Assembly (NCBI RefSeq): GCF_964033635.1
Contig: NZ_OZ035533.1
Span: forward strand, 4,030,001-4,094,000
DNA length: 64,000 bases
From: Chitinophaga sp. MM2321
GTDB lineage: Bacteria > Bacteroidota > Bacteroidia > Chitinophagales > Chitinophagaceae
Direction of reading: 5' to 3'
The notes under the pieces are model-generated. The model ran no database searches and was not told the DNA's origin. It saw only the letters and a list, made by a program, of their open reading frames with translations. Position numbers and translations under genes: made by a program. Of this stretch, positions 52,441-62,413 are shown piece by piece (within the stretch, counting starts at the first letter, position 1; each line of letters starts with the position of its first letter).

Positions 52441-53592
52441 ATGAATAAAGATGAAGCACGACATTTTGTGGAAAGGTTTGCTGCCGGGAACTATACCCCG
52501 GAGGAGCATGAATCATTTGAGCAATGGATCTTCAGTCAGCCACTACAGGAAGTACAAGGCCTGCTGGTTGAATATACGGAACTCCTGGAACAACAACGGG
52601 TATGGCTGCCGGCAGATAAACAATTACTGGGCCGCATCCTGAAAGAAATTGATCAGCAGGAACCGGGGGTTGTATCCCTGTTGAACTGGAAGAAGAAACT
52701 GGTCTATGCAGCTGCCATCACGGTGTTGCTGCTAAGTGGCGGCTATATGATATGGCAACAGCAACATAAAAAAAAGCCAACCGGAACATATGCGCACACC
52801 ACCCGGCCAGGAAGCAATAAAGCGACATTGCAACTGGCGGACGGCAGCATAGTAGAACTGGATAGCACCGGCAACGCAGCACTGACCGGAAAGGGCCAGA
52901 TCCTGAAAATAACTGCAGGGGTTTTACAATATAACCCGCAGCATGGCCAGGAAACAATGGCATACAACACGCTGGCCACCCCACGTGGCGGCCAATACGA
53001 AGTGTTGTTGCAGGACGGTACCCGGGCTTTTCTGAATGCAGCATCTTCTATCCGTTTCCCGGTTTCATTTACCGGCAATGAAAGAATAGTGGAGATGACA
53101 GGAGAAGTATATTTTGAAGTAGCAAAAAACGCGGCGAAACCTTTCATTGTAAAGGCCGGAGATATGCAGGTGCATGTACTGGGCACGCATTTCAATATCA
53201 TGGCGTACCCCGAAGAAGATTGCATCCGCACCACTTTGGCAGAAGGCGCCGTGGCAGTGTCCCGCGGTACCGCCATAAAAACACTGCAGCCTGGTCAGCA
53301 GGCAGTATTGCAACACAACGATACCGGTTTTGAGATACATCCAGCAGACGTGGAACAGGAAATGGCCTGGAAAGATGGCCGCTTTATCTTCAATGACAAT
53401 ATCAAGGGCATCATGCGGCAGATTGAACGCTGGTATGATGTACGCGTATCCTACGAAGGAAATATAAGTAGCAAAGCTTTTATAGGAGATATTTCCCGGA
53501 AAGAAGATTTAACAGCCGTATTAAAAATGCTGGAGATGACCGGGAAAATCCATTTCAAAACAGTGAACAATGAAATAATTGTGCAGCCTTAA
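52441..53592 (+). CDS. FecR-type anti-sigma factor (PUL3)
   Basis: 383 residues. Cytoplasmic region about 1-85, membrane helix (LVYAAAITVLLLSGGYMIW), periplasmic FecR domain (GSNKATLQLADGSIVELDST, then LATPRGGQYEVLLQDGTRAF and GEVYFEVAKN) and DUF4974 (IMRQIERWYDVRVSYEGN). It restrains the PUL3 sigma factor. Confidence 0.94.
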   Translation: MNKDEARHFVERFAAGNYTPEEHESFEQWIFSQPLQEVQGLLVEYTELLEQQRVWLPADKQLLGRILKEIDQQEPGVVSLLNWKKKLVYAAAITVLLLSGGYMIWQQQHKKKPTGTYAHTTRPGSNKATLQLADGSIVELDSTGNAALTGKGQILKITAGVLQYNPQHGQETMAYNTLATPRGGQYEVLLQDGTRAFLNAASSIRFPVSFTGNERIVEMTGEVYFEVAKNAAKPFIVKAGDMQVHVLGTHFNIMAYPEEDCIRTTLAEGAVAVSRGTAIKTLQPGQQAVLQHNDTGFEIHPADVEQEMAWKDGRFIFNDNIKGIMRQIERWYDVRVSYEGNISSKAFIGDISRKEDLTAVLKMLEMTGKIHFKTVNNEIIVQP

Positions 53593-53661
53593 ACGTACGT
53601 CACCAACAGTATCAACCAAACAAATATGATGTAATTCCTCAACAAACATGAAGGAGCAGGT

Positions 53662-53690
53662 AAAAAATACAGGCGCGCTTACGACGCGCC
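53662..53690 (+). promoter_or_regulatory. A-tract plus hairpin between fecR and susC (PUL3)
   Basis: Six A (53662-53667), then a 6-bp GC-only stem GGCGCG (53672-53677) / CGCGCC (53685-53690) with a 7-base loop, and no T-tract directly after. It lies 79 bases after fecR and 81 before susC. The layout matches PUL1 and PUL2, though the stem is shorter. Confidence 0.5.
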
Positions 53691-53771
53691 CGGATTTGTA
53701 TTGCCTGAACTAATCCTTCCACCCAATGGACTGAATGAAATTTTTTAAATTAAACCAAGCACATCAAAATT

Positions 53772-56700
53772 ATGCTTTTTAAACGAAAGGTCAAACCTGG
53801 CGCGTGGGTATACCGCCTGCCTGCCACAACACTGTTGTTTATGAAATTGACACTGGTCTTGATGATTGCAGCCACCTTACAGGTTACTGCCGGGGCTTTT
53901 GCTCAGAAAGTAACCATTTATAAAAAGGATGCATCCCTGCTGGAAGTACTTAAATCCATCAGGAAGCAAACAGGCTGCAGTTTTATCGGCGACCGAAAAA
54001 TGCTGCAACAGGTGCAGGATATTGATATAGCCGTATCCAATGTATCCCTGGGGGAAGCGGTGGAAGTTTGTTTAAAAAACAAACCTTTTACCTATTCTAT
54101 TATCGGCAAAACCATCATCATCAAAGAAAAAGAATGGGACGAACTGCCAACGGGCGTGGGCGATGCCACTGTAGCAGATACCAGTATCCTCATCAGGGGT
54201 AAGGTGACCGATACTACCGGGCTACCTTTGCCCGGGGTATCTATCACGCTGAAATCGGCCCCGCAGAAAGGAGTACAAACAGATGCTGCCGGCAACTATA
54301 GTTTTCGTATACCCATGAAGGATATACTGGTGTTCAGTTTTATCGGGTTCGAAAAGAAAGAGGTAGCTATCAGCCGGAGTACCGTGTTGAATACTATCCT
54401 GCAAACAATAGACAGTAAACTGGGCGAAGTGGCCATCGTTGCTTTCGGCACGCAAAAGAAAACGAGCATGGTCGGCGCTGTCACCACCATTAACCCCAAA
54501 GAACTGAAAGGTCCTACCAGCAACCTTACCACGATGCTCGCCGGACGGCTGGCCGGTGTCATTTCTTACCAGCGCAGTGGGGAACCGGGAAAAGATAATG
54601 CGGAATTCTTTATCCGCGGCGTTACTTCCTTTGGTACCGGTAAAGTAGATCCGCTCATCCTGATTGATGGAATGGAAATGACGACCAACGATCTCGCCCG
54701 CATACAACCAGATGATATCTCCGGTTTCTCTATCCTGAAAGATGCCACCGCATCCTCCCTCTATGGCGCCAGGGGCGCAAACGGGGTGATACTGATCACC
54801 ACTAAATCCGGACAGAAAGGAGATACAAAATTCAATGTACGGGTAGAGAATTCCACCTCTTCCAATACCAGTAATTTTAAACTGGCAGATAACATCGATT
54901 ATATGAATCTCGCCAATGAAGCAGTGCTGACCAGGAATCCACTTACCAGCAGGCCATATGCGCAAAGCAAGATTGCACATACCGCTGCCGGAGACGACCC
55001 CTATCTCTATCCAAATAATAACTGGATCAAACAACTGGCGAAAGACAATACCAACAACCAGCGGTATAACGCCAACGTAACCGGCGGCGTAGACCGCGCG
55101 CAATATTATATCTCCGGCACCTACAATATTGATAACGGCGTGTTGCGCAGCATCTCGGAAAATAATTTCAACAGTAATGTCAAAACCCGCAACTACGAGA
55201 TCCGTTCCAATATTAACATAAAACTCACGCCCACCACTGAGGCTATCGTGAGAACTTCCGGTCGCTTCAATGATTATAACGGCCCAATAGGAGGTGGTTC
55301 TGAAATATTCAGACAGGCAATGACAGCCAATCCCGTACTGTTTCCTGCCTATTTCCCTTCCAGCTTCGCGCCGGATGAAAAACATCCTTTGTTTGGTAAC
55401 ATGAAAACCGGCGATGGTGGTTTTTATAACAATCCCTTCGCTAATTCCGTAGCTGGATTTCAACAGGAAACCAGCTCTACACTCATTGCACAACTGGAGT
55501 TGAAGCAGGACCTTCATTTTCTGACGAAAGGGCTTTCTGCACGCCTGATGACCTATACCAAGCGTTACTCCTTTTTCAATATGAGCCGCCAGTATCATCC
55601 CTTCTATTACAGTGCCAGCATAGATCCGGAGGAAGGCATGCGGGGCCTTACATTGCTGAATGAAAAAGATGGTACGGAATACCTCAATTATACGCCGGGT
55701 ATAAAAGTGCTGAACACATATACCTACATGGAAGCGGCGCTGAATTACAATACTACGATCAGGGAGAAACATAATATCGGTGCGATGCTGATCACTATTA
55801 TGAACAACCAGCTATCCGCCAATGAGACAACATTGATCATGTCCCTTCCACACCGTAACCAGGGGCTTTCCGGCCGGTTGACTTACGATTATGATAACCG
55901 CCTGATGACAGAATTTAACTTCGGTTACAATGGTTCCGAGCGTTTTCACAGAAGCCACCGTTTTGGTTTCTTCCCCTCCATCGGTGCCGGCTGGAACGTG
56001 AGCAATGAAAAATTCTTTGAAGCCCTGTTACCGGTTGTGTCGCGCCTGAAATTAAGAGGTACTTACGGACTGGTTGGGAACGATCAGATCGGGAACGAAG
56101 GCGACCGCTTTTTCTATTTATCGGATGTAGTCATCAACGATCCTGGCAAATCCTATACGTTTGGGGAAAATTTCACAGAAGGTAAACCCGGTGTTTCCAT
56201 CCGTCGTTATGAAAACAAAGATATTACCTGGGAACAAGCCTATAAAACGAACCTGGGATTTGAACTGGAACTATTTAAAAGTTTTCACCTGGAAGCAGAT
56301 TTTTTCCGGGAGAAGCGTACCAATATCCTGATGAGCCGTGCCTACATTCCTACTTCCTTAGGACTGAATGCTATACCACAAGCCAATGTGGGCGAAGCAG
56401 CAGGACAAGGAATAGACATGTCAGGAGATTACAAACATGCTTTTAATAAAAACACTTCCCTGATCATTCGCGGAACCTTTACTTATGCCACCAGTAAAAT
56501 GTTGGTCAATGAAGAACCGAATTATCCGCAGCAAAACCGGTACCTGTCGGCTATAGGATATCCTATCAAACAGACGTGGGGATTGGTAGCGGAACGCTAT
56601 TTTATAGATGAACATGAAGTAGCTAACTCACCCCGGCAGAACTATGGAAATTATCTGGCAGGAGATCTCAAATACCAGGACATTAATGGCGACGGACAGA

Positions 56701-57218
56701 TCACAGACCTGGACAAAGTGCCAATGGGTTATCCAACAGTTCCGGAAATTAACTATGGCTTCGGCTTTACATTCACTTACCGCGCATTTGATATCAGCGC
56801 CTTCTTCCAGGGCTCCGGCCGTTCCTCCCTGTTTATTAATCCCCGTGCAATTTCTCCTTTTGCAGAGCAACAGGGCTTATTACAGGTAGTAGCAGACGAC
56901 CATTGGTCTGAGGATAACCGCAACCTCTACGCTTTCTGGCCCCGGTTAAGCCATGAAATGCAGGCCAATAACCTGCAAACCTCCAACTGGTGGATGCGTA
57001 ATGGCGCTTTTCTCCGTCTTAAAACAATGGAACTCGCTTATAACCTGCCAGACAGCTACATGCGGAAATATCGCCTGAGCACCTGTCGCATCTATGCCAA
57101 TGGACTCAACCTGTTCCTGCTCAGCAAATTCAAACTATGGGATGTGGAAATGGGAGGTAATGGTCTCGCATACCCGGTTCAACGGGTCATCAACATAGGA
57201 ATGAACATCGGATTTTAA
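53772..57218 (+). CDS. SusC-family TonB-dependent receptor with STN domain (PUL3)
   Basis: 1,148 residues from ATG 53772; the signal core begins at an internal MKL (codon 24), leaving a 23-residue basic extension. STN domain (ASLLEVLKSIRKQTGCSFIG), carboxypeptidase-D-like domain (IRGKVTDTTGLPLPGVSITL), plug (PLILIDGMEMTTNDLARIQP, LKDATASSLYGARGANGVIL), barrel, and a C-terminal strand (RVINIGMNIGF). It imports the PUL3 glycan and signals through FecR. Confidence 0.96.
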   Translation: MLFKRKVKPGAWVYRLPATTLLFMKLTLVLMIAATLQVTAGAFAQKVTIYKKDASLLEVLKSIRKQTGCSFIGDRKMLQQVQDIDIAVSNVSLGEAVEVCLKNKPFTYSIIGKTIIIKEKEWDELPTGVGDATVADTSILIRGKVTDTTGLPLPGVSITLKSAPQKGVQTDAAGNYSFRIPMKDILVFSFIGFEKKEVAISRSTVLNTILQTIDSKLGEVAIVAFGTQKKTSMVGAVTTINPKELKGPTSNLTTMLAGRLAGVISYQRSGEPGKDNAEFFIRGVTSFGTGKVDPLILIDGMEMTTNDLARIQPDDISGFSILKDATASSLYGARGANGVILITTKSGQKGDTKFNVRVENSTSSNTSNFKLADNIDYMNLANEAVLTRNPLTSRPYAQSKIAHTAAGDDPYLYPNNNWIKQLAKDNTNNQRYNANVTGGVDRAQYYISGTYNIDNGVLRSISENNFNSNVKTRNYEIRSNINIKLTPTTEAIVRTSGRFNDYNGPIGGGSEIFRQAMTANPVLFPAYFPSSFAPDEKHPLFGNMKTGDGGFYNNPFANSVAGFQQETSSTLIAQLELKQDLHFLTKGLSARLMTYTKRYSFFNMSRQYHPFYYSASIDPEEGMRGLTLLNEKDGTEYLNYTPGIKVLNTYTYMEAALNYNTTIREKHNIGAMLITIMNNQLSANETTLIMSLPHRNQGLSGRLTYDYDNRLMTEFNFGYNGSERFHRSHRFGFFPSIGAGWNVSNEKFFEALLPVVSRLKLRGTYGLVGNDQIGNEGDRFFYLSDVVINDPGKSYTFGENFTEGKPGVSIRRYENKDITWEQAYKTNLGFELELFKSFHLEADFFREKRTNILMSRAYIPTSLGLNAIPQANVGEAAGQGIDMSGDYKHAFNKNTSLIIRGTFTYATSKMLVNEEPNYPQQNRYLSAIGYPIKQTWGLVAERYFIDEHEVANSPRQNYGNYLAGDLKYQDINGDGQITDLDKVPMGYPTVPEINYGFGFTFTYRAFDISAFFQGSGRSSLFINPRAISPFAEQQGLLQVVADDHWSEDNRNLYAFWPRLSHEMQANNLQTSNWWMRNGAFLRLKTMELAYNLPDSYMRKYRLSTCRIYANGLNLFLLSKFKLWDVEMGGNGLAYPVQRVINIGMNIGF

Positions 57219-57245
57219 GCGATCAAAATGATTAATTACTTCAAC

Positions 57246-59171
57246 ATGAAAAGAACTTTCTTATACAGTATATGTGGGATGGCATTATCAGCAGCACTAC
57301 TATTCACAGGATGTAAAAAATCTTTCCTGGACATTGTGCCGGATAATATGGTAACCCTCGATAATGCCTTTTCCAATAAAACGGAAGCAGAAAAATACCT
57401 GTATACCTGCTATTCTTATCTGCCTGATGCTGGTCCGGTTTCCAATATCCTCTTTATGGGAGCAGATGATATGTGGACGTACCGGTGGAACAACTACTCC
57501 TATCAATCTCCCTGGAAAATTTCGCTGGGTGAACAAAATATCGTGAGTCCTTTAGTGAATTTCTGGGACGGGGAAAATCATGGCAAACCTTACTTCAAGG
57601 CCATCCGCGACTGTAATATCTTCCTTGAAAACATGATGGATGGCGAGTCTACCCGCCACATTGCCTATCTCGACCCCGCTATGCAGAAGAGGTGGATAGC
57701 AGAAGTAAAGTTCCTTAAAGCCTATTATCACTTCTACCTGTTACGGATGTACGGACCTATTCCCATCACGGATAAAAATCTCCCTATTTCTGCCACACCA
57801 GACGAGGTAAAGGTAAAACGGGAACCGGTAGATCTTGTGGTAGATTATATCAGCGGACTGCTCGATGAAGCAGCCAATGAATTACCCGCAGAAATAACCA
57901 ACCGTGGAACAGAACTGGGGAGAGCCACCAAAACCGCAGCGCAAATGCTGAAGGCGAAATTACTGGTAATGGCGGCCAGCCCACTTTTTAATGGCAACCC
58001 GGACTATGCTTCTTTTAAAGACAAAAGTGGGCAGCTCTTATTCAATCCCACCGTTGATCCTTCGAAATGGGAAAAAGCAGCAGCGGCATGTGACGCAGCC
58101 CTTCAAACCTGTGCAGGTGTGGGTATAAAACTATATGAATTTGCAGATCCCTTTGTGACGATTTCACCCGGCACTACTACCCAGTTGAGTATCCGGGGCA
58201 GCGTAACAGAAAGGTGGAATACAGAAATCATCTGGTCTTTATCTGGTCGTACAGATAATACACTCCAGCAGTATAGTATCATCGGTAGAATAGATCCTTC
58301 TTTTACAGATGGTAACTATCTCAGCTCTTACCTGTCGCCCACGATGCGCATGGCGGAAACCTTTTACAGCAACAATGGCGTTCCTATCAATGAAGATAAA
58401 ACCTGGAATTACAGTCGCCGGTACGAATTAAGAACAGCCACCCATGATGAGCGTTTCAATGTCCAGGAAGGCCAAACTACAGCACGTCTTCACTTCGACC
58501 GTGAAAACCGTTTCTATGCCAGCCTCGGATTTGACGGAGGTGTATGGTTCCTGCAAAGTAACCGTACAGATGAAAACGCCTGGACTATTCAGGCAAAATT
58601 CGGACAACCACAAGGCAAGCAGCATGATGAATTTTATTCTGTAACCGGTTACTGGCCCAAGAAGCTGGTGAACTGGAAATACACGCAAACCAGTACAGGT
58701 TTCACCACCGAAAGCTACCCCTGGCCGGAAATGCGCCTCGCAGACCTCTATCTGCTCTATGCAGAAGCCCTGAACGAAACAGGTAAAAGCACAGAAGCGA
58801 TCATATGGCTGGATAAAGTACGGCAGAGAGCAGGACTCCAGGGCGTAGTAGCATCCTGGTCCAACTATTCCACCAGCCCGGGTAAATACACGACCAAAGA
58901 AGGATTGCGGAGTATTATTCACCAGGAGCGGCTCATAGAAATGGCTTTCGAAGGCTCCCGCATCTGGGATATCAGAAGATGGAAAGAGGCCGTCGCCTAT
59001 CAAAACCAGCCAGTAGTAGGTTGGGATGTGTTTCAGCGCGTTACCAGCGAGTACTATCGTCCCAAGACTTTGCATAACCAGACATTCGTGGCGCCACGGG
59101 ATTACCTGTGGCCGCTCAAGGAATACGACCTCACCGTTAACACTAACCTGGTGCAAAATCCCGGATGGTAA
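57246..59171 (+). CDS. SusD/RagB-family lipoprotein (PUL3)
   Basis: 641 residues from ATG 57246; lipoprotein Cys after ALSAALLFTGC. SusD marks: EVKFLKAYYHFYLLRMYGPI, then YPWPEMRLADLYLLYAEALN, MAFEGSRIWDIRRWKEAVAY and YLWPLKEYDLTVNTNLVQNP. It is about 100 residues longer than the PUL1 and PUL2 SusD proteins, with extra sequence mainly between about 290 and 480. It follows susC by 27 bases. Confidence 0.95.
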   Translation: MKRTFLYSICGMALSAALLFTGCKKSFLDIVPDNMVTLDNAFSNKTEAEKYLYTCYSYLPDAGPVSNILFMGADDMWTYRWNNYSYQSPWKISLGEQNIVSPLVNFWDGENHGKPYFKAIRDCNIFLENMMDGESTRHIAYLDPAMQKRWIAEVKFLKAYYHFYLLRMYGPIPITDKNLPISATPDEVKVKREPVDLVVDYISGLLDEAANELPAEITNRGTELGRATKTAAQMLKAKLLVMAASPLFNGNPDYASFKDKSGQLLFNPTVDPSKWEKAAAACDAALQTCAGVGIKLYEFADPFVTISPGTTTQLSIRGSVTERWNTEIIWSLSGRTDNTLQQYSIIGRIDPSFTDGNYLSSYLSPTMRMAETFYSNNGVPINEDKTWNYSRRYELRTATHDERFNVQEGQTTARLHFDRENRFYASLGFDGGVWFLQSNRTDENAWTIQAKFGQPQGKQHDEFYSVTGYWPKKLVNWKYTQTSTGFTTESYPWPEMRLADLYLLYAEALNETGKSTEAIIWLDKVRQRAGLQGVVASWSNYSTSPGKYTTKEGLRSIIHQERLIEMAFEGSRIWDIRRWKEAVAYQNQPVVGWDVFQRVTSEYYRPKTLHNQTFVAPRDYLWPLKEYDLTVNTNLVQNPGW

Positions 59172-59201
59172 TCTTCCTCATTAAATTTTAATACAAACAT
59201 C

Positions 59202-60407
59202 ATGAAGCTATATACTTACTTTCTTTTTGCAAGCCTGCTGCTTTCAGCTTGTGAACAGGAAAAACTCAAGCCCATAGAAAATGATCCGACAGCACCGGAA
59301 CAGGTAATCAAACCTGTTTCAGCGCCCACACCGGGTGGTGCAAAAATCACCTATTCACTTCCTGGTAATTCCAATCTTTTATACGTACTGGCGGAAGTAA
59401 CTACACACCGGGGTATAACAAGACAATTCAAGGCTTCCTACTATACCAACTCTATCCTGGTAGAAGGACTCAGCGATACAGACCCTTATGAAGTAAAACT
59501 ATATACCGTGAATAAAAGTGAGGTAAAGTCTGAACCGGTAACCATAACGATCCACCCACTTCCACCACCATTTACAGAAGTATACAAATCCTTCGTGATG
59601 AAAGCGGATTTCGGTGGTATCAACGTTAAATTTGAAAATCCTACCGGGCTTGATCTGGAAATCGGCTTCTGTGGAAAGGATACAATCCAGCAACAATTCG
59701 GATTACTGGATACTTATTATTCCAACCTCAAAGAAGGGAATTATACTTTCCGCGGATTGCGTGCTACCCAAGACAGATACGGCGTTTTTATCCGGGATAA
59801 ATGGGGCAACACCTCGGATACCCTGTATGAGGAGCTCACACCACTATTTGAAAAAATGCTGGATAAATCCAAGTTCCGGGATGTTACATTCCCTGGAGAC
59901 GGTTCTATCTACGCCTCAGAATGGAACGTCAATAAACGTTTTGCGTGGGACGGAAAATGGTCATCCACTTTCAGCAATCCCTATGATGGCAACGGCAACG
60001 GTTGGCTAAACGTTACCACTAATGCCCCTGACGATGGTAAGCCTGTTCATATCACCATCGACCTGGGTGTTACTACGCATATCAGCCGTTTCCGCCTGAA
60101 CCACTACTACCGCTTTTTCAACAGGGGCATGCGGAAATATGAGCTCTGGGGTTCTGATAATCCACCGGCAGACGGTAGTTGGAATAACTGGACAAAGATC
60201 CTGTACTATGAACAGATAAAACCTTCCGGTCTTCCTGTGGAACAATATACAGACGCAGATCAGGAAGTATGGTTAAGAGGTGATCAGGCAAATTTCCCTG
60301 ACGGGCTGCCTCCTTTCCGGTACATCCGGATAAAATGCCTGGAGAACTGGCAGGGGCTCGGTAACCTCAGTTTCTCAGAAATCACCTTCTGGGGTGATAC
60401 CCAATAA
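59202..60407 (+). CDS. PUL3 surface lipoprotein, DUF4959 - DUF5126 - DUF5000
   Basis: 401 residues. Lipobox (FASLLLSAC). Three beta domains: a DUF4959-like fibronectin fold (about 35-125, TPGGAKITYSLPGNSNLLYV), a DUF5126-like middle domain (about 125-240) and a DUF5000/discoidin-like C-terminal domain (about 245-400; FAWDGKWSSTFSN, HITIDLGVTTHISRFRLNHY, FRYIRIKCLENWQGLGNLSF). The last resembles F5/8 type C carbohydrate-binding modules. It probably captures the PUL3 glycan on the cell surface. Confidence 0.82.
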   Translation: MKLYTYFLFASLLLSACEQEKLKPIENDPTAPEQVIKPVSAPTPGGAKITYSLPGNSNLLYVLAEVTTHRGITRQFKASYYTNSILVEGLSDTDPYEVKLYTVNKSEVKSEPVTITIHPLPPPFTEVYKSFVMKADFGGINVKFENPTGLDLEIGFCGKDTIQQQFGLLDTYYSNLKEGNYTFRGLRATQDRYGVFIRDKWGNTSDTLYEELTPLFEKMLDKSKFRDVTFPGDGSIYASEWNVNKRFAWDGKWSSTFSNPYDGNGNGWLNVTTNAPDDGKPVHITIDLGVTTHISRFRLNHYYRFFNRGMRKYELWGSDNPPADGSWNNWTKILYYEQIKPSGLPVEQYTDADQEVWLRGDQANFPDGLPPFRYIRIKCLENWQGLGNLSFSEITFWGDTQ

Positions 60408-60435
60408 TCATATTGTTCAGATTTAAATATTCAGC

Positions 60436-61143
60436 ATGAAAAAAATATCCAACATACTTTATATACTACTGGGTGTATGCGTGGTGGCTGGTTGCACAAA
60501 AATGGACCAATACCTCGATTATACCGGCCACAAGGAACTCACCTACACCGGGAAAGTAGATTCGCTTAAAGCCCTTTCCGGAGACGACAGGATAAAACTT
60601 TCCTGGCTACTGATAGCAGATCCCAAAATATCCGGTGTAACGATCTACTATAACAGCAAAAGTGATTCTGTTGTCATCCCTGTAAACAGAACAGGCGGTA
60701 TTGATTCCATGGAGTACCTTTTCTCCAACATGCCGGAAGGCTCTTATAGTTTTGAAGTCTACACCTGGAATACAGCAGGCATCCGTTCCGTACCTACTTA
60801 CATTACCGGCAGGTCTTATGGCCCCAATTACAAAAGCGGGTTGCTCAACAGGGCCATCACCGACGCTGAATTAAAAGACGACGGGAATGCTATTATCAAC
60901 TGGAGCCAGGCGGAAGAAACAACAATCGGCATGGAGGTGACATTTACCAACAGTAGCGGAGTACAGCACTTATTGCAAATACCACTCACCGAATCCTCCA
61001 CCGTATTGGAGGCCTATCAACCCGGTAGTGATTTTTCTTACCGTACTTTATTCCGTCCGGACTCTTTTGCCATTGATACTTTCTATGCTGCTGCCACCGT
61101 CCGTAAAGTAGACTATTCTGGTACCCTCCCACCTGGGTTTTGA
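60436..61143 (+). CDS. PUL3 surface lipoprotein, DUF4998
   Basis: 235 residues. Lipobox (LGVCVVAGC). Two fibronectin-like segments: SGDDRIKLSWLLIADPKISG with YSFEVYTWNTAGIRSVPTYI, and DDGNAIINWSQAEETTIGME to the end. This is the DUF4998 pattern seen next to DUF5000 proteins in PULs. It is probably a glycan-binding or spacer protein on the outer membrane. Confidence 0.75.
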   Translation: MKKISNILYILLGVCVVAGCTKMDQYLDYTGHKELTYTGKVDSLKALSGDDRIKLSWLLIADPKISGVTIYYNSKSDSVVIPVNRTGGIDSMEYLFSNMPEGSYSFEVYTWNTAGIRSVPTYITGRSYGPNYKSGLLNRAITDAELKDDGNAIINWSQAEETTIGMEVTFTNSSGVQHLLQIPLTESSTVLEAYQPGSDFSYRTLFRPDSFAIDTFYAAATVRKVDYSGTLPPGF

Positions 61144-61206
61144 TGCACAGAATTTCCGTGCCGCAGACATATTATTATACCAATTACCTTAAAAAAAGAA
61201 ATCGAT

Positions 61207-62316
61207 ATGCTTAAAATATCTTTCCTTTTAATGATGATCATATCAGTGGCGGCCTTACCTGCAACCACCTCCTGTAAAGAAGATCAACAGAAGATCATTA
61301 CACCGGAAGTACCGGAAAAGCCTACACTTCCGGCTACGTACATTTCCGATCTTGCACTGATCTATCAGGGTGGCACACACCGGCAACCCTGGACCAAAGA
61401 TCAGTTGGCACCCTACATTTTCCGCAACACGGCTAAAGGCCCCGAATGGTTGTTTGACGGCTTCCTGTTCATCGAATTCAAAGATGGCATGGGCAATGAA
61501 TATGCAGAAGGCTATGAGCCCACACCTGCCGGAAAAAAAGAATGGGAATGGTTGCTCGACAGAAATTTCGAACCCGGTAAAGCACTACATGCACTCGAAG
61601 ATGTGCTGGACAGTCTCGCAAAAAAGAATATCCAACCCACCCGCAAACGCAAGGTAGTACTCACGTTGCCAGAACCTATCCGCAAACTCACCAACTGGGG
61701 AGAACTCAATGGTAAGCAACTCAGTTTTGAAAACACGGAAGACCGGATAGCAGCCTGCAACTGGTACGTGGAAACGGCGCTGGCGAAATGGAAAGCGGCC
61801 AATTTCAAACACATAGAACTGATGGGATTCTACTGGGTAGCCGAACAGAATACCGGCGCAGCAGAGATCTTACCCACCGTAGCAAAGTTTATACAATCCA
61901 AACAACAGCGTTTCTACTGGATTCCTTATTACGGGGCTACCGGTGCGGCCAACTGGCAGGAAATGGGATTTGATATTGCCTATCAGCAACCCAATTACTT
62001 CTTTAATCTTGCATCCCCCTACTCCATCCTTACCGGCGCCATTGATTTTTCGAAAAAACACAACATGGCGTTGGAAATGGAATTTGACAACCGCCTGATG
62101 ACCCAATCCGCCTACCGTAAAAAGTACGTCGATTACATCAGCGAATTTCAGAAATACGGTGCATGGGATAGCCTCCCCGTTGCCTACTATGAAGGCGGGG
62201 GCGCCTGGCTGGAAATGGCGCTCAGCAAAGATGTTGAAGTGAAAGGATTATTCAACAGACTGGGAGATATCATTGCGGAACGGCAAAAAAGAACGGACAA
62301 ACTAGCTGCACCATGA
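61207..62316 (+). CDS. PUL3 lipoprotein of the DUF4855 family, putative TIM-barrel enzyme
   Basis: 369 residues. Lipobox Cys at 23 (LPATTSC). The body looks like a beta/alpha barrel: ISDLALIYQGGTHRQPWTKD, EWLFDGFLFIEFKDGMG, RKVVLTLPEPIRKLTNWGEL, HIELMGFYWVAEQNTGAAEI, RFYWIPYYGATGAANWQEMG and MALEMEFDNRLMTQSAYRKK. Acidic residues at strand ends (E90, E213, E290, E292) are candidates for catalysis. It is the only enzyme candidate encoded in PUL3. The activity of DUF4855 is unknown to me. Confidence 0.7.
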   Translation: MLKISFLLMMIISVAALPATTSCKEDQQKIITPEVPEKPTLPATYISDLALIYQGGTHRQPWTKDQLAPYIFRNTAKGPEWLFDGFLFIEFKDGMGNEYAEGYEPTPAGKKEWEWLLDRNFEPGKALHALEDVLDSLAKKNIQPTRKRKVVLTLPEPIRKLTNWGELNGKQLSFENTEDRIAACNWYVETALAKWKAANFKHIELMGFYWVAEQNTGAAEILPTVAKFIQSKQQRFYWIPYYGATGAANWQEMGFDIAYQQPNYFFNLASPYSILTGAIDFSKKHNMALEMEFDNRLMTQSAYRKKYVDYISEFQKYGAWDSLPVAYYEGGGAWLEMALSKDVEVKGLFNRLGDIIAERQKRTDKLAAP

Positions 62317-62343
62317 TTTAAATGTTTCTATTTATAAAATACG

Positions 62344-62376
62344 GCGCCCCTTTTGGAATAATTCCCAAAGGGGCGC
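62344..62376. terminator. Bidirectional terminator between PUL3 and the PepSY gene
   Basis: Arms GCGCCCCTTTTGGAA (62344-62358) and TTCCCAAAGGGGCGC (62362-62376) pair with one mismatch around a 3-base loop. It lies between convergent genes, 28 bases after the PUL3 stop and 38 before the PepSY stop. T-runs are weak on both sides. Confidence 0.7.
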
Positions 62377-62413
62377 TGCTCTTTCCGGGGTTAAATTAGT
62401 TGCTAATGGCTCA

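Noticed and set aside
54222-55772. A 516-residue minus-strand open frame
   Set aside because: It is opposite the PUL3 susC gene, whose plug and barrel motifs are unmistakable. The antisense translation looks like a codon-bias shadow.
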